A DNA stretch of 64,000 nt from Ruminobacter sp964520475 (GCA_964520475.1 CAZFNS010000006.1:1-64000), one strand, 5' to 3'. Counted from the first letter of the stretch, positions 24,140-33,242 are shown. A program made the numbers and translations. Notes: generated by a model from the letters alone, not told the origin.

Positions 24140-24973
24140 TTAAACCTCCGGCTGCAGGGGCCCGTAGAGGTACGACGCGGTGGCACCGCCGTCGGCGAGG
24201 ACGGTCGAACCGGTGATGAACGCGCCCGCGTCGGTGAGCAGCAGCTCCGCCACGTTGGCGATCTCGTCGGCGGTGCCGGGTCTTCCCGCCGGGCATTTGG
24301 CGAACATGTTCTTGTAGAAGGCGCCGCGCGGCCCGTTAAACTCGTCGATCGCCAGAGGCGTGACGATGATGCCGGGAGCGATGGCGTTGACCCGCGCTCC
24401 CCGCTCGCCCCACCGCACGGCCTCGTAAATCACGCGCTTCTCGTTGCAGCGCTTGGCGAGCTGGTAGGCGTGGAGAGTGTCCCGGACGTTCTCCGGCCTG
24501 AGGAGATCGAGCGCGAGGAGCTCCTCCGGCGGGGTCATGGCCAGGGCCCGGTCCTCCGCGGCGGTAAGCTGGGGCATGCGCCAGCCGGACTGGGACGAGA
24601 TCGTGACTCCCGCGCCGCCCTCCGCGATGACCTTGCCGACCTCTTCGAGCAGCACGGCCGTCCCGTACAGGTCGACCGCGAGAATGGTTTCGACGGAAGC
24701 CTGCGAAGGCGACACGCCGGCCCCGTTTACCAGATATTTGACCGTGCCGAGCTCGCGCGCCCGCTCGATCATCGCCGTTACCGAATCTTTCGAGGACAGA
24801 TCCATTTCGAACGGCTCGGCGTCGAAGCCGGCGCCGTTCAAAATGTCAGCTATGGCCCCGCAGTTCTTCACGCTCCGGTCGCCGAGCAGAATTTTCTTGC
24901 CGAAGCCCGTGCGCCGGGCGATCGCCATGCTGATCTGCCCCGCGCCCGTCACAATCATGACGTCCTTTTTCAT
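24140..24973 (-). CDS. Short-chain dehydrogenase/reductase (SDR) of unknown substrate
   Basis: 277 aa classical-type SDR. Nucleotide-binding motif TGAGQIS (9-15; the usual third glycine is serine), NAG-type motif LVNGAGV at 81-87, catalytic S127, Y170 and K174 (YQLAK), and the late PG motif APGIIVTPLA; C-terminus includes FITGSTVLADGG. An insert between the catalytic Ser and Tyr (about 130-165) is longer than usual. The substrate cannot be told from sequence. ATG with GGGGAGGG upstream. It has a strong promoter, but a terminator-like hairpin lies in its leader. Confidence 0.88.
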   Translation of the reverse strand: MKKDVMIVTGAGQISMAIARRTGFGKKILLGDRSVKNCGAIADILNGAGFDAEPFEMDLSSKDSVTAMIERARELGTVKYLVNGAGVSPSQASVETILAVDLYGTAVLLEEVGKVIAEGGAGVTISSQSGWRMPQLTAAEDRALAMTPPEELLALDLLRPENVRDTLHAYQLAKRCNEKRVIYEAVRWGERGARVNAIAPGIIVTPLAIDEFNGPRGAFYKNMFAKCPAGRPGTADEIANVAELLLTDAGAFITGSTVLADGGATASYLYGPLQPEV

Positions 24974-25011
24974 TTAAAATACCCTCCCCTGCGCGCCGCC
25001 GGCGCGCCCGT

Positions 25012-25055
25012 AAAAAAACCGCGCTCCCGGCCGGGGCCCCGCCCGCCGGGGCGCG
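25012..25055 (-). terminator. Terminator-like hairpin in the SDR leader
   Basis: An 11-bp stem with one bulge (25020-25031 with 25045-25055) followed on the minus strand by seven T (25012-25018). It lies between the promoter at 25087-25115 and the SDR start codon. A second hairpin, GCGCGCC/GGCGCGC (24991-25007), sits directly before the ribosome-binding site. Confidence 0.6.
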
Positions 25056-25086
25056 CCCGCCCCCGGCCCGGAAACTACACGGATCC

Positions 25087-25115
25087 ATTGTATGCCGACC
25101 CGATCCGCGGGTCAA
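25087..25115 (-). promoter_or_regulatory. Strong promoter upstream of the SDR gene
   Basis: -35 TTGACC (25110-25115), 17-bp spacer, -10 TACAAT (25087-25092), each 5 of 6 to consensus. Predicted start near 25080, leader about 107 nt. Confidence 0.75.
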
Positions 25116-25184
25116 TTTGACGCGCTTTCCGCGGAGTTAAAAACGTTAATCGCCCGTAATGACGCCGGTTCCCCGGAACCCGCC

Positions 25185-25559
25185 TCAGCCGCGCTTCGCC
25201 GCCCTCAGGGTGATCGCGTCGTCCGGGCCGCTCAGAATCTCCCCGAGCTCCCGCGCCGTCTTGTCCGCGACTTTGCCCAGCCGGGTGTACTCCCAGGCGT
25301 TGCGGCCGTAAAAAATCACCAGCTGGCTGCCGGCGTAAAGCATCACGTCGCCCGGCCCGGTTTCCGTGTAGACGTCGTCCCGCGGCAGGGCGCGCGGCAG
25401 CCGGCACACCTTCTCGAAACCGCCGTAGCACGAGGCGGGGATCGTGAGCTCCCCGTCCCCGATCAGCCGCGCGAGCGCCCGGGCGGACTCGTTATCCGCC
25501 AGCGTTATGGAAAATTCGGCGGCGCCGGCCCGCGCCAGAATCACGTTATCTTCTTTCAT
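25185..25559 (-). CDS. Cyclophilin-like fold protein (small, function unknown)
   Basis: 124 aa. The pattern of the cyclophilin-like domain family is visible: a leading strand, then LADNESARALARLIGDGELTIPASCYGGFEKVCRLPRALP, PGDVMLYAGSQLVIFYGRNAWEYTRLGKV. Members are often annotated only by fold, and peptidyl-prolyl isomerase activity is not established for them. No signal peptide. ATG with GGGGAGGAG. Followed by the SDR on the same strand, but promoter and hairpin elements separate them. Confidence 0.75.
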   Translation of the reverse strand: MKEDNVILARAGAAEFSITLADNESARALARLIGDGELTIPASCYGGFEKVCRLPRALPRDDVYTETGPGDVMLYAGSQLVIFYGRNAWEYTRLGKVADKTARELGEILSGPDDAITLRAAKRG

Positions 25560-25813
25560 AATCTCCTCCCCGGGAAAATGCCCCGATATTTAAATACGGT
25601 TCGCCCCGGCGCCGGAGTCCCCCGAACCCCGCGGGAGCCCCGGGCGAACCTCGTGACTTCATCTTCAATTCTATAACACTGCCGCGATCTTAACCAATGG
25701 GAATAATTTATCTCAGGTTATGCGCCGGCGGAATATCCCGGGGCGCGCCCCGCGGCCCGCGAAACTGCGGGAGGCGCCGGATCCGCGCCGGCAATCATGC
25801 CCCGCCGGGCAAC
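25560..25813. other. Non-coding stretch between malK and the cyclophilin-like gene
   Basis: No supported gene. The part next to the cyclophilin-like gene is its leader; a weak -10-like TATAGA occurs on the minus strand near 25670-25676 without a good -35. The remainder is GC-rich with no clear structure before the malK terminator. Confidence 0.5.
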
Positions 25814-25838
25814 AAAAAAGCGGCATAAATGCCGCTTT
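25814..25838 (-). terminator. Terminator of the malEFGK operon
   Basis: A 10-bp stem AAAGCGGCAT/ATGCCGCTTT (25817-25826 with 25829-25838) with a tight loop, running on the minus strand into six T (25814-25819), about 20 bp after the malK stop. Confidence 0.9.
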
Positions 25839-25859
25839 GGGATTCAACAAGCTAATTTA

Positions 25860-26996
25860 TTAGGTTCTGTTGTATCTGGCCGTTCTCTTGAACGCCTTCT
25901 CCTGAGAGTCGAACAGGTAGCAGGCCTCGGCCGGGATACCTACTTCGAGCAGGTCGCCGGCGTCGACCGGGATCTCGGAGGCGGCCTTGACGGTGAAGTC
26001 CTCGCCGTCGACGTCGAGGTATACGAAGCTCTCGGCGCCGAGGTGCTCGACTACCTGAACCATACCCGACAGACGGCTCTTCGAATCCGGATGCTCAACC
26101 GGAACGAGGTGCTCCGGACGAATGCCGAGCTCGACCTTGTCGCCCACGCTCGCGCGGCGGGCGTCGACGCAGGCGGTGACCACGTCGCCGGTGTTCAGCT
26201 TGACCTTGCAGACCTCCTCGCCGATCTCGACCAGCTGGCCCTTGAGGAAGTTCATCTTGGGCGAGCCGATGAAGGCGGCCACGAACTTGTTGTTCGGCCT
26301 GTGGTAGAGTTCAAGCGGAGTTCCGAACTGCTCGAGGTTGGTCTCGGCGAATTCTTTTAACGGGCTCAGCACGACGATTCTGTCGGCCAGCGTCATAGCC
26401 TCGATCTGGTCGTGGGTTACGTAAATAATCGTCGAGTTGAGTTCTCTGTGCAGCTTGGCGATTTCGATACGCATCTTTACGCGCAGACCCGCGTCGAGGT
26501 TCGACAGAGGCTCGTCGAACAGGAACACGTCCGGCTGCTGCACGATGGAACGGCCGATGGCCACACGCTGGCGCTGACCGCCGGAGAGGGCCTTGGGCTT
26601 GCGGTCCATCAGGGCGTCGAGTCCGAGGATCTGAGCGGCCTTGTTGACGCGCTTCTCGATGGTGTCCTTGTCAAACTTCTTCAGTCTGAGACCGAACTCC
26701 ATGTTGCGGCGGACGTCCATGTGCGGATACAGAGCGTAGGACTGGAACACCATGCCCACGCCGCGGTCAACGGGGGGAACGTCGTTCATGACCTTGTCGC
26801 CGATTTTCAGCTCGCCGGAGGTGATGTCCTCGAGGCCCGCGACCATGCGGAGAAGGGTTGACTTGCCGCAGCCCGAAGGACCTACGAACACGATAAATTC
26901 GCCGTGCTTGATATCAAGGTTGATATTGCGCAACGTATCCTTTAATAAAGCAGGATTGTAGTTCTTGAGAACGTTAGTTAAAGTTACTTCAGCCAT
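25860..26996 (-). CDS. malK: Maltose/maltodextrin ABC transporter ATPase MalK
   Basis: Energises maltose import; in E. coli it also restrains the activator MalT. 378 aa: Walker A GPSGCGKST (39-47), signature LSGGQRQRVAIGRS (137-150), Walker B VFLFDEPLSNLD (D161, E162), switch histidine in YVTHDQIEAMTLADR, then a TOBE-type regulatory domain (about 235-378, GIRPEHLVPV). Last gene of the malE-F-G-K run. Base composition is clearly less GC-rich than the neighbours. Confidence 0.95.
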   Translation of the reverse strand: MAEVTLTNVLKNYNPALLKDTLRNINLDIKHGEFIVFVGPSGCGKSTLLRMVAGLEDITSGELKIGDKVMNDVPPVDRGVGMVFQSYALYPHMDVRRNMEFGLRLKKFDKDTIEKRVNKAAQILGLDALMDRKPKALSGGQRQRVAIGRSIVQQPDVFLFDEPLSNLDAGLRVKMRIEIAKLHRELNSTIIYVTHDQIEAMTLADRIVVLSPLKEFAETNLEQFGTPLELYHRPNNKFVAAFIGSPKMNFLKGQLVEIGEEVCKVKLNTGDVVTACVDARRASVGDKVELGIRPEHLVPVEHPDSKSRLSGMVQVVEHLGAESFVYLDVDGEDFTVKAASEIPVDAGDLLEVGIPAEACYLFDSQEKAFKRTARYNRT

Positions 26997-27057
26997 TTAT
27001 AGCTCCAAAATAATTCTGTTGAATGCGATGCGCGTGCACATCGCATTCGTATAATGA

Positions 27058-27975
27058 TTAACCCTTTACACCACCGGCCGTCAGACCGCCAACCAGCCAG
27101 CGCTGAGCCAGCATGAACACGATCGTGATCGGAAGACCGGACATTACGGCCGCCGCCGCGAAGTCGCCCCACAGTTTGTTCTGGGAAGCGAGGTACTGCT
27201 GCGAGCCCACCGCGAGTGTGTAGTTATCCACATCGTTTAAAAGGATGCTTGCCACGGGAACTTCGGTAATGGTACCGATGAACGCGAGGATGAACACAAC
27301 GGCGAGAATCGGCACCGAAAGGGGCAGAAGCACGAGTCTGAACGCCTGCCACGGAGTCGCGCCGTCGATGGCGGCCGCCTCCTCAAGGGACGCGTCGATG
27401 GTTTCGAAGTAGCCCTTGATGGTCCAGATATGCAACGCTATGCCTCCCATGTAGGACAGGATAAGACCCGCCTTGGTGTCGAGACCGATCATGGGCATGT
27501 AATTGCCGATGTTGTCAAACAGTGCGTATATCGCGACGAGGGCGAGCACCGAAGGGAACATCTGGAAAATGAGCATCAGGTTGAGGATTGTCTTCTTCCC
27601 GGTGAAGTTCAGACGCGCGAAGGCGTAAGCGCTTGTCGTGGAAAGAATGACAATGAACGCCGCGGTCAGGAACGATACCAGGATCGAGTTCCAAAGCCAC
27701 TTCAGCACCGGGAACGGCGGCATGTGCTCAACGCCTTCGGCGTCGATATAGGACATGCCGAATGCCAGTTTCCAGTGATCGAGTGTCATCGAACTGACCT
27801 TGGGAAGAAATAACTCGATAAAGCTATCCGACACATTCGTCGCGAAGTTGCCTTCACGGAATGAAATCATTATTACCATGTACAGCGGGAATAAGATAGC
27901 CAGTATAAACAGGCACATAAAGATGTGCGTCGCGAGAATGCGCTTTTTTATCGACTTGGGTTGTACTATTGCCAT
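27058..27975 (-). CDS. malG: Maltose ABC transporter permease MalG
   Basis: 305 aa inner-membrane permease with six predicted helices and the coupling-loop EAA motif EEAAAIDGATPWQAF (about 197-211) that docks on MalK. N-terminal region resembles E. coli MalG (LFPLYMVIMISFREGNFA). Two bases separate its start from the malF stop, so the two permeases are translated together. Ends GGLTAGGVKG, typical of MalG. Confidence 0.95.
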   Translation of the reverse strand: MAIVQPKSIKKRILATHIFMCLFILAILFPLYMVIMISFREGNFATNVSDSFIELFLPKVSSMTLDHWKLAFGMSYIDAEGVEHMPPFPVLKWLWNSILVSFLTAAFIVILSTTSAYAFARLNFTGKKTILNLMLIFQMFPSVLALVAIYALFDNIGNYMPMIGLDTKAGLILSYMGGIALHIWTIKGYFETIDASLEEAAAIDGATPWQAFRLVLLPLSVPILAVVFILAFIGTITEVPVASILLNDVDNYTLAVGSQQYLASQNKLWGDFAAAAVMSGLPITIVFMLAQRWLVGGLTAGGVKG

Positions 27976-27977
27976 AA

Positions 27978-29678
27978 TTAATCCTTAGCCGCCATGTTGG
28001 AGAGCTTCAAGTTAACAATGGATAACGTGCCCACCAGGATGAAGATGGTAGTCGCGATCGCGGATGCCAGACCGTAGTCGTTACCGCCGGAACCGCCCTC
28101 AAACGCGAGACGGTAGGTGTAGGACACGAGCAGGTCGGTGGCACCGGCGGTGGTTACAACGCCGTCTTCGGGCAGGAAGTCCGGGCCGCCATTGGTTAAC
28201 AGCATAATCAGAACGAAGTTGTTGAAGTTGAAGGCGAAAGACGCGATCAGCAGCGGAGTCAGAGGCTTCATCAGCAACGGTACGGTGATTCTCATGAAGT
28301 TCTGCCAGGGGCTGGCGCCGTCGATGGCGGAAGCCTCGTACAGATCGTCGGGAATCGATTTTAACAGACCCATGCAGAGGATCATCATGTACGGATAACC
28401 CAGCCACGCGTTGACGATGAGGATCATGGCGCGGGCGTATCCGGCCTCGTTGTACCACTCGGGTCTCCATCCGAAGAGGAATGAGAGGATATGGTTTATT
28501 TCACCGAAGTTTTCGTTGAACAGACCTTTAAACACCAGGATGGATATGAAGGACGGGACCGCGTACGGAAGTATGAGAATCAGACGGTAAATCGCCCTTC
28601 CCTTCAGGAACTCCCACTGAATGAGGCACGCGAGCACCATACCGATGGCCAGGGTGATGAACACGGTCGCCAGCGCGAAGCAAACGGTCCAGATGAAGAT
28701 CTTGACGAACGGATGCGAAATGCTCTTGTCGGTGAAGATTCTCTTGAAGTGATCCCAGCCCACGCCGACGCGGAAGCCCGGGGTGATGTTGTCGCCCGTG
28801 GGTTTGCCGGTCTGAGTGTCGACCAGCCTGTAGTAGCCCACATCCATGTCGGGAATGATCAGGGTGTTGTTCGAAACGTCCTTAAGCATGTGGCTGTTGC
28901 TCAGAGTCTCCTGGTTGCCCAGAACGACTTCGGGCAGGGGCACATACCTGTTGGCGACCGAACTGAAGGTCTTGAGGCCGGTGTAGGTCAGTTCCTGGCT
29001 GCCCAGCTTGACCTTAACCGACTTCAGGTAGTCTCTGTACAGGGTTTTGCACTTGATGCCGCAGGTTTCCATATCCTCCGTGAAGGAAGGATCGACTTTG
29101 TTCACGTGAATGACGGTCTTGGCCGCGGTCGTCCTGTTGCTCGGCTTTTCCATCTGATCCCTGTCGAAGAACACGGTCTCGGGAGAAGCGTACATGCGGA
29201 TGTCGAGCGGAGTGCCGTCGTCGCGCATACCCGGCTGGGACTGCAGGACGATCACGAACTTGCCGCCGGCCTTCTGGTAAAGGTCGAAGTTGTAGTCGCC
29301 GCCCTCGAGTCTGTACGTCTGGGAGAGGAAGTAGTTTTCGGATCTCTCGAGAGTGAACAGATTCTTGGCCGAGTAGTTGGTGAACGCGATATATATGGTG
29401 TACACGAGAGGGAATATGATAAACATTATCATACCCGCCACGCTCGGGAATATATATCTGTGCGGATACAATCCCTTGAACCAGCAGACCAGCAGGCCGC
29501 CGGCGAACAGGATTGTAAACAGGATTGCGAAAGCGTACTGGCCGTGAGTAAACATGGAGCTTACCATGAATACACCAAATAGTAATACCGCGAGGGATAT
29601 TATCACTTTGAGTATCATTGTGGCTGGCGCCCCACCCCCAGAGCTTTTATCTCTTTTTTTCATGAAGTTAGAAACCAT
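27978..29678 (-). CDS. malF: Maltose ABC transporter permease MalF
   Basis: 566 aa with the MalF-specific large periplasmic P2 domain (about 105-290) between helices 3 and 4, which embraces MalE. Shared strings with E. coli MalF include IYRLILILPYAVPSFISIL, GLFNENFGEINHIL and WLGYPYMMILCMGLLKSIP; EAA loop YEASAIDGASPWQNF. ATG start with AGGG 7 nt upstream; another in-frame ATG occurs five codons later. Confidence 0.96.
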   Translation of the reverse strand: MVSNFMKKRDKSSGGGAPATMILKVIISLAVLLFGVFMVSSMFTHGQYAFAILFTILFAGGLLVCWFKGLYPHRYIFPSVAGMIMFIIFPLVYTIYIAFTNYSAKNLFTLERSENYFLSQTYRLEGGDYNFDLYQKAGGKFVIVLQSQPGMRDDGTPLDIRMYASPETVFFDRDQMEKPSNRTTAAKTVIHVNKVDPSFTEDMETCGIKCKTLYRDYLKSVKVKLGSQELTYTGLKTFSSVANRYVPLPEVVLGNQETLSNSHMLKDVSNNTLIIPDMDVGYYRLVDTQTGKPTGDNITPGFRVGVGWDHFKRIFTDKSISHPFVKIFIWTVCFALATVFITLAIGMVLACLIQWEFLKGRAIYRLILILPYAVPSFISILVFKGLFNENFGEINHILSFLFGWRPEWYNEAGYARAMILIVNAWLGYPYMMILCMGLLKSIPDDLYEASAIDGASPWQNFMRITVPLLMKPLTPLLIASFAFNFNNFVLIMLLTNGGPDFLPEDGVVTTAGATDLLVSYTYRLAFEGGSGGNDYGLASAIATTIFILVGTLSIVNLKLSNMAAKD

Positions 29679-29792
29679 GCTAATACCCTAATACATAAAC
29701 TTAAAATTAGCTTGTCAAATGTAATAAATCCAATTTACTACAAATAAAAACTTTAATATTTGCATATTAAAGCTTTTAGTTCTGGCCTCTCT

Positions 29793-29822
29793 AAAAAGAA
29801 GCCCCTCCGTGAGCTTCTTTTT
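29793..29822. terminator. Hairpin terminator between malE and malF
   Basis: A 10-bp stem AAAAAGAAGC/GCTTCTTTTT with a 10-nt loop, T-rich on either strand, about 20 bp after malE. It probably stops part of the transcripts, so the binding protein is made in excess over the membrane components. The following 29679-29790 is strikingly AT-rich. Confidence 0.8.
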
Positions 29823-29842
29823 CTTAGAAAGTTAAAGTTAAA

Positions 29843-31033
29843 TTACTCTGTCTTGTTGAGAATGCGCTTCTCGGCGTCCTTCAGAGCGTCCTCGAGGGTC
29901 TGGCGGCCGGTGGTCGCGTTCTTGAGAGCGGTCTGCATGGAGCTCCAGAAACGGTTCATTTCGGGAACGCTGGGCATCGGGTCGCCGATGGAGGCGTTGG
30001 CCATGGTGACGGCGATCCTCGGGTCGGCTTCGAGCTTGGCTTCGAAGGACTTGAGACCGGCGGCGCCGAGCGGCTTGTCCTTGTTCATCTCGTCCAGACC
30101 TTCATCGGTCAGGAGGTAGTTGACCAGGAATTCCTTGGCCAGGTCTTTGTTCGGAGAAGCCTGGTTGATGGTCATACCCTGAACGCCTACGAAGGGCTTG
30201 CCCGGCTTGCCGTTCAGCGAGGGCATCGGGTTAACGCTGTAGTTAACCTTGGTGTACTGGCCCCACGACCACGGTCCGTTGATGATGCAGGCGACCTTGC
30301 CGTTTACGAAGCTGGACTCCATGATGCCGTAGTCCGCGCCCTTCTGCATGTGGTCGTTCTTGATCAGGTCGACCAGGAACGCTACGCCGGCCTTGGCGCC
30401 TTCGTTGTTGACGCCGGTGTCGTTAACGTCGTAGCTGCCGTCCGCGTTTCTCTTGAAGGCGTAGCCGCCGTTAGCAGAAAGCAGGGAGTAGGTGAAGAAG
30501 GTGTTGGTGTAGTCCCACATGATGGCGCGCTTGCCGTCGGCCTTCAGCTTGTCGTCCAGAGCGATGAGCTCTTCGAAGGTCTTCGGGGCTTCCGGAACGA
30601 TGTCCTTGTTGCAGATGAAGGCTACGGCCTCAATCGAAACAGGGTAACCGTAAATCTTGCCGTCAACGGTCATCGCCTTCCAGGCTACGTCCTGGAACTT
30701 GGCCAATTCGTCCTTGGTCGGCTCAATCGGGGTTAAAAGACCTGACTTAACCCATTCGCCGAAACGGTCGTGGGCCCACATGAAGATGTCCGGGCCGTTA
30801 CCGGAGGCCGCGTTCTGCTGGAACTTGACTTCGACCTGGTCGGGATGAGCGACGGTTACCTTGACGCCGGTAGCCTGTTCGAACTTCTTGCCCACCTTGG
30901 CGATACCGTCATAGGACTTGTCACCGTTAACCCAGATGGTCAGCTGGCCCTCTTCGATGCCGGCGGCGGAAGCGACCTGAGCGAAACCAAATGCGGCCAA
31001 ACCTACAAATGTAGCTATAAGAGTCTTTTTCAT
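29843..31033 (-). CDS. malE: Maltose/maltodextrin-binding periplasmic protein MalE
   Basis: Substrate-binding component, delivers maltodextrins to MalFGK2. Start at ATG 31033 because AAGGA lies 12 nt upstream; an ATG at 31054 is in frame but poorly placed. 396 aa, the E. coli length. Signal peptide MKKTLIATFVGLAAFGFAQVASA, then EEGQLTIWVNGDKSYDGIAKVGKKFE, PDIFMWAHDRFGEW, NGPWSW and PSVPEMNRFWSSM, all characteristic. First gene of the operon. Confidence 0.97.
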   Translation of the reverse strand: MKKTLIATFVGLAAFGFAQVASAAGIEEGQLTIWVNGDKSYDGIAKVGKKFEQATGVKVTVAHPDQVEVKFQQNAASGNGPDIFMWAHDRFGEWVKSGLLTPIEPTKDELAKFQDVAWKAMTVDGKIYGYPVSIEAVAFICNKDIVPEAPKTFEELIALDDKLKADGKRAIMWDYTNTFFTYSLLSANGGYAFKRNADGSYDVNDTGVNNEGAKAGVAFLVDLIKNDHMQKGADYGIMESSFVNGKVACIINGPWSWGQYTKVNYSVNPMPSLNGKPGKPFVGVQGMTINQASPNKDLAKEFLVNYLLTDEGLDEMNKDKPLGAAGLKSFEAKLEADPRIAVTMANASIGDPMPSVPEMNRFWSSMQTALKNATTGRQTLEDALKDAEKRILNKTE

Positions 31034-31063
31034 TATTTCTGTTTCCTTATCCATGTTTTAGTC

Positions 31064-31097
31064 TTTCGGTTTTCCCGAAATAAACACTTTCATAATA
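31064..31097 (-). promoter_or_regulatory. malE promoter -10 and 5' hairpin
   Basis: -10 TATTAT at 31092-31097 without a good -35 (TTCTGT at 17 bp), as expected for activator-dependent mal promoters. The mRNA would begin near 31085 with a TTTCGG/CCGAAA hairpin (31064-31080), which could stabilise it. I found no convincing MalT box or CRP site. Confidence 0.45.
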
Positions 31098-31289
31098 AAA
31101 CATGCCTCGGCAATACAGAATGAAAAAATTGGATTTTTTGAACACGTATCTCATATTGAGTGAAATTCCCCGCGCAAACGTGATCCAGGGGGGAGCGCGC
31201 CGGGTTCCGAACGCCCCGGGGCCCGCGGGCGGAACTCTTTTTCCCTTGTCCTGTCTTTATTTTTGAATCCCTTTTTTACGCGTAATGTT

Positions 31290-31301
31290 GTACAATTGTA
31301 C
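31290..31301 (+). promoter_or_regulatory. Palindrome upstream of lapC
   Basis: A perfect 12-bp palindrome GTACAATTGTAC overlaps a plus-strand TACAAT that could be a -10 for lapC; the -35 region is poor. The rest of 31098-31412 contains no gene, apart from a possible short plus-strand transcription unit described under findings. Confidence 0.4.
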
Positions 31302-31412
31302 TTAAATTTTTACGATTCGGATCCGGGCCCGGACGCTCCGCCCGGAAAGGAATGCGGGAAACGGAACGACCGCCGTCCGGGGGACGGGTCCGGCCGCCCG
31401 CGGATTATGTGA

Positions 31413-33242
31413 ATGAACGACCTTAACTACAGCAACTACTTCACCTACAAGGATGAGGTTTCGCGCTCCATCAGCTGGGGACACTGGTTTGTTCTGCTGA
31501 ACATCCTGCTCGCCCTGCTCATAGGCGTCGCTTATCTTTACAACGCGCCGGCGCCGTCCACCTTCGTCGGGACGGTGTACCTCATCATCAGCTGGCTGGG
31601 GCATTTCAGCTTTCTGGTTTTCGTCATTTACATCCTGATTTTCTTCCCGCTCGCGTTCCTGTGCCGGTCCACCGTCACGTACCGGGTCCTGGCGATTATC
31701 CTCGCTACGGCGCTGGTCCTTCTGCTGCTCGTGGACGTCAAGCTTTACCAGATCATCAAGATCCACCTCCATTTTTCGTATGTCCGGATGTTCTTCGAGC
31801 AGAAAGGTTTTTCCACGGGCGTGAACTTCAATTTCCTGTACATCGCCGCGCCGCTGGTCGCCGCCGTCGAGGTGGTGTTTTCCAATCTCGCCTGGAAGAA
31901 CCATTACCTGCACCGGTTCCAGAGAGCCACCGTTTTTCTGACCTCGGTTTTCATCCTCTCTTTCCTGTTCACGCACATAATGCACATATGGGCCAACGCG
32001 TACCGCTACGTGCCGATAACCCAGCAGAAGTCCATATTCCCGGCGTATTACCCGATGACGGCGAACACCATGCTGCGGGAGCACGGCTTCCTGATTCCCG
32101 ACCGGACCGAAGGCGACACCGTGGAAAGGAAGAACGTGTCCTCGTCGCAGATTCTGCGCTATCCGCTCACGCCCCTGCGGGTGCAGCCCTCCGAAAACCC
32201 GCGCGGCATCATCCTGATCACCGTGAACGGCCTGACCTACGCCAACATGACCGGCGGGAACATGCCGAACCTCGACGCTTTCGCGTCCGCGCACGACTCC
32301 TACATCAAAAACTACGTCGGCAACGGCGACAGATGGCTCAACGCCTTCGAAATGATGTACGGCATCCCGGCCGAATACGCCGGGACGGCCCGGTCCGAAA
32401 AGTATCTCCCCGTCATCCTGAACGAGATGCACCAGCAGGACTATAAGATTTCCACCTTCATAACCGGGAAGCTGCCGGCCGGAACCGTCCGCATGACCGA
32501 AGTGAGCGGCATCAGGGACAAGAACATCAGGCAGCTGAGCTCCGACGCCCAGACGGTGAGAAGCGCCATAAAATGGATGGCGGACGAAGACTGGGACTCG
32601 CGCCCGCAGTTTATGCTGATAAGCCTTAATTTCACGTCGGAAGCCGAGCCGGAAGCCGAGCCGGAGGACGGCGGCGCGGAAAGCGCCCCGGCGCCGCGGG
32701 AAAATTCGCGCCGGCACACCGTGGAAAGCTTCTACCGGAGCCTGCGCAATACCGACCGGCTGCTGGGCGACCTGTTCCAGGTCATGAAGGGACGCCAGAT
32801 CCTGCGGAACGCCGTGGTGATCATCACCTCGACCGGCGGATGGTCCCCGGAAAGCCTGCTGCCGGGTGCCGCGACCGGGTACACCCGGGAGTCGCACCAC
32901 GTTCCTCTCGTCATCAGCTGGCCGGACACCCTGATACCCGCCAAAATTTCCGCCGTGACGTCCGTTCAGGACATCGCGCCGACCATCGGCGCGGAAGTTC
33001 TCGGCATCAAGAATCCCGAGGACGACTACTCCACCGGCATCAATCTCCGCGAGATCGAGAACCGGCCCTGGGTCGTCAGCGGGACGAGGCGCAACCTCCA
33101 TCTGATCGGCCTGGACCGGACCACCATCTTCGGCAGGCACGGCAATTCCGTCGAGTACACCGACGACAACGCCGATCATATCCCGCCCGACGTGAGCATG
33201 CTCATCAACGCCATGAAGAAGCTCAACCGGTTCTCGAACTGA
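31413..33242 (+). CDS. lapC: LapC/YejM (PbgA)-type inner-membrane LPS regulator
   Basis: Senses periplasmic-leaflet LPS and controls LpxC turnover through LapB in E. coli. 609 aa: five N-terminal membrane helices within about 1-190 (SISWGHWFVLLNILLALLIGVAYLYN and LGHFSFLVFVIYILIFFPLAF align with YejM SWGHWFALFNILLSL...), then a sulfatase-fold periplasmic domain (about 260-600: IILITVNGLTYANM, VVIITSTGGWSPES, HHVPLVISWP). The Pro/Glu-rich insert around 410-435 is unusual. No strong ribosome-binding site at the ATG. Confidence 0.9.
   Translation: MNDLNYSNYFTYKDEVSRSISWGHWFVLLNILLALLIGVAYLYNAPAPSTFVGTVYLIISWLGHFSFLVFVIYILIFFPLAFLCRSTVTYRVLAIILATALVLLLLVDVKLYQIIKIHLHFSYVRMFFEQKGFSTGVNFNFLYIAAPLVAAVEVVFSNLAWKNHYLHRFQRATVFLTSVFILSFLFTHIMHIWANAYRYVPITQQKSIFPAYYPMTANTMLREHGFLIPDRTEGDTVERKNVSSSQILRYPLTPLRVQPSENPRGIILITVNGLTYANMTGGNMPNLDAFASAHDSYIKNYVGNGDRWLNAFEMMYGIPAEYAGTARSEKYLPVILNEMHQQDYKISTFITGKLPAGTVRMTEVSGIRDKNIRQLSSDAQTVRSAIKWMADEDWDSRPQFMLISLNFTSEAEPEAEPEDGGAESAPAPRENSRRHTVESFYRSLRNTDRLLGDLFQVMKGRQILRNAVVIITSTGGWSPESLLPGAATGYTRESHHVPLVISWPDTLIPAKISAVTSVQDIAPTIGAEVLGIKNPEDDYSTGINLREIENRPWVVSGTRRNLHLIGLDRTTIFGRHGNSVEYTDDNADHIPPDVSMLINAMKKLNRFSN

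Noticed and set aside
29690..29720. TTGACA followed by TGTATT upstream of malF
   Set aside because: The predicted start would fall only a few bases before the malF ATG and would remove its AGGG ribosome-binding site; probably chance in an AT-rich spacer.
31034..31200. MalT boxes or a CRP site at malE
   Set aside because: No match convincing enough; only a CTCATATTGAG short palindrome (31150-31160) was seen.
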